DNA of 15,749 nucleotides. It comes from Asterionellopsis glacialis (taxonomy: Eukaryota; Bacillariophyta; Plagiogrammaphyceae; Rhaphoneidales; Asterionellopsidaceae). Both the position numbers and the translations under genes were made by a program. The notes below the pieces were generated by a model. That model was given only the letters and a program-made list of their open reading frames with translations, was not told the origin of the DNA and ran no database searches. Each line of letters begins with the position of its first letter. Within the stretch, counting starts at the first letter, position 1. The DNA lies in NCBI GenBank assembly GCA_014885115.2, contig WKLE02001605.1, positions 1-15,749 on the forward strand. Reading direction: 5' to 3'. Positions 15,303 to 15,749 of the stretch are shown here, one piece after another.

Positions 15303-15749
15303 TGTGCAGTAGGCAAGTTGCGAGACTCGCGCGATATGTCAATCAACCATAGTACGGACGGACCGTGATGCAATGATGTCACGGATTAGGACAGACGTGA
15401 TGACGTGATGACGTCATCATACGGACAGATGAGATGATGTGATGACGTCATCAAACGGACAGACACAAACGCGCGGTGATGCACAGTATTCTTGTGAACG
15501 CTGACGTCATGATGCGAACGCTGATGTCACAAGCAAAGCGTATCGAAATCCACTCCGCAGCAGAAAATGGTGACGCGCCTGACATGGAGCGTTCCAATTG
15601 GCTGGCTCCGGGAGTTCAATTCACATGTTAAATCTGAACTCCGTTGGAAACCGAACTCTAAGTAGATCCGCTGTAGGATCCCGTACTCCTTTTGGTTGCA
15701 AAGACGAATTGGTGAATTGTCGATTATTTTGCTTAAATTCTAAAATAGC
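15300..15749 (+). repeat. LTR-like repeat B, cut by the window end
   Basis: Second copy of the repeat at 13686. It contains three perfect TGACGTCA palindromes (15409-15416, 15443-15450, 15502-15509), whereas A has lost the central CpG in each. It still matches A at the window end (AAAATAGC), so it continues outside. Confidence 0.75.
15409..15509. promoter_or_regulatory. three TGACGTCA palindromes (CRE / bZIP-type sites) in repeat B
   Basis: Perfect 8-bp sites at 15409-15416, 15443-15450 and 15502-15509. This is the cAMP-response-element core bound by bZIP factors; in diatoms TGACGT is the known CO2/cAMP-response element of the Phaeodactylum carbonic anhydrase promoter. In the upstream part of an LTR they would be enhancer sites. 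Use here is inferred. Confidence 0.5.

Noticed and set aside
15198..15368. C-terminal extension of the copia RNase H frame
   Set aside because: Copia similarity stops at MGRQKI; the rest reads into LTR-like DNA because the natural stop was lost or shifted.

Overview
The window is a eukaryotic, AT-rich block of nested retrotransposons; I see no host gene, rRNA, tRNA or CRISPR array. The endonuclease/RT/RNase H layout of the LINE, its unusual ORF1 and the Ty3/gypsy and Ty1/copia motifs resemble what I recall of elements from diatoms and other stramenopiles. That placement is an inference from remembered family resemblance, not from a search.

Layout. 1-1680 is A-rich DNA without a convincing gene. 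About 1685-2120 looks like a decayed 5' LTR with a 36-bp tandem repeat. From about 2187 a Ty3/gypsy pol (protease, then RT) reads on the + strand. It is broken first by a 254-bp insert (2337-2590, 11-bp target duplication) just before the protease active site, and then by an 8-kb non-LTR element (3440-11483, 13-bp duplication 3427-3439 / 11484-11496) in the middle of RT. The gypsy pol resumes at 11497 (RT with YIDD, RNase H, integrase) and ends at 13657, followed by an LTR-like repeat (repeat A, 13686-about 14133). A Ty1/copia fragment (RT end and RNase H, about 14197-15197) follows, then a second copy of the same repeat (repeat B, about 15300 to the window end).

The LINE lies on the - strand and appears full length: 128-bp 5'UTR, ORF1 (658 aa, C-terminal coiled coil), and a very long ORF2 in the order AP-endonuclease, RT (FVDD), RNase H, zinc-finger-like C-terminus, then a 3'UTR and an (ATT)n tail. 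ORF1 and ORF2 overlap at ATGA. ORF2 is one frame interrupted by two TGA codons, both at domain junctions, and one single-base frameshift in RNase H. The gypsy and copia copies are far more decayed, and many gypsy stops are TGA where arginine is expected, as CpG deamination would produce.

Most worth a second look: the TGA between RT and RNase H is followed by CAATTA, a match to the tobamovirus-type readthrough consensus; PIP-box-like motifs start both LINE ORFs; the 254-bp insert has a LINE-like tail; three TGACGTCA palindromes in repeat B have all lost their central CpG in repeat A; and the same repeat lies downstream of a gypsy and of a copia element.
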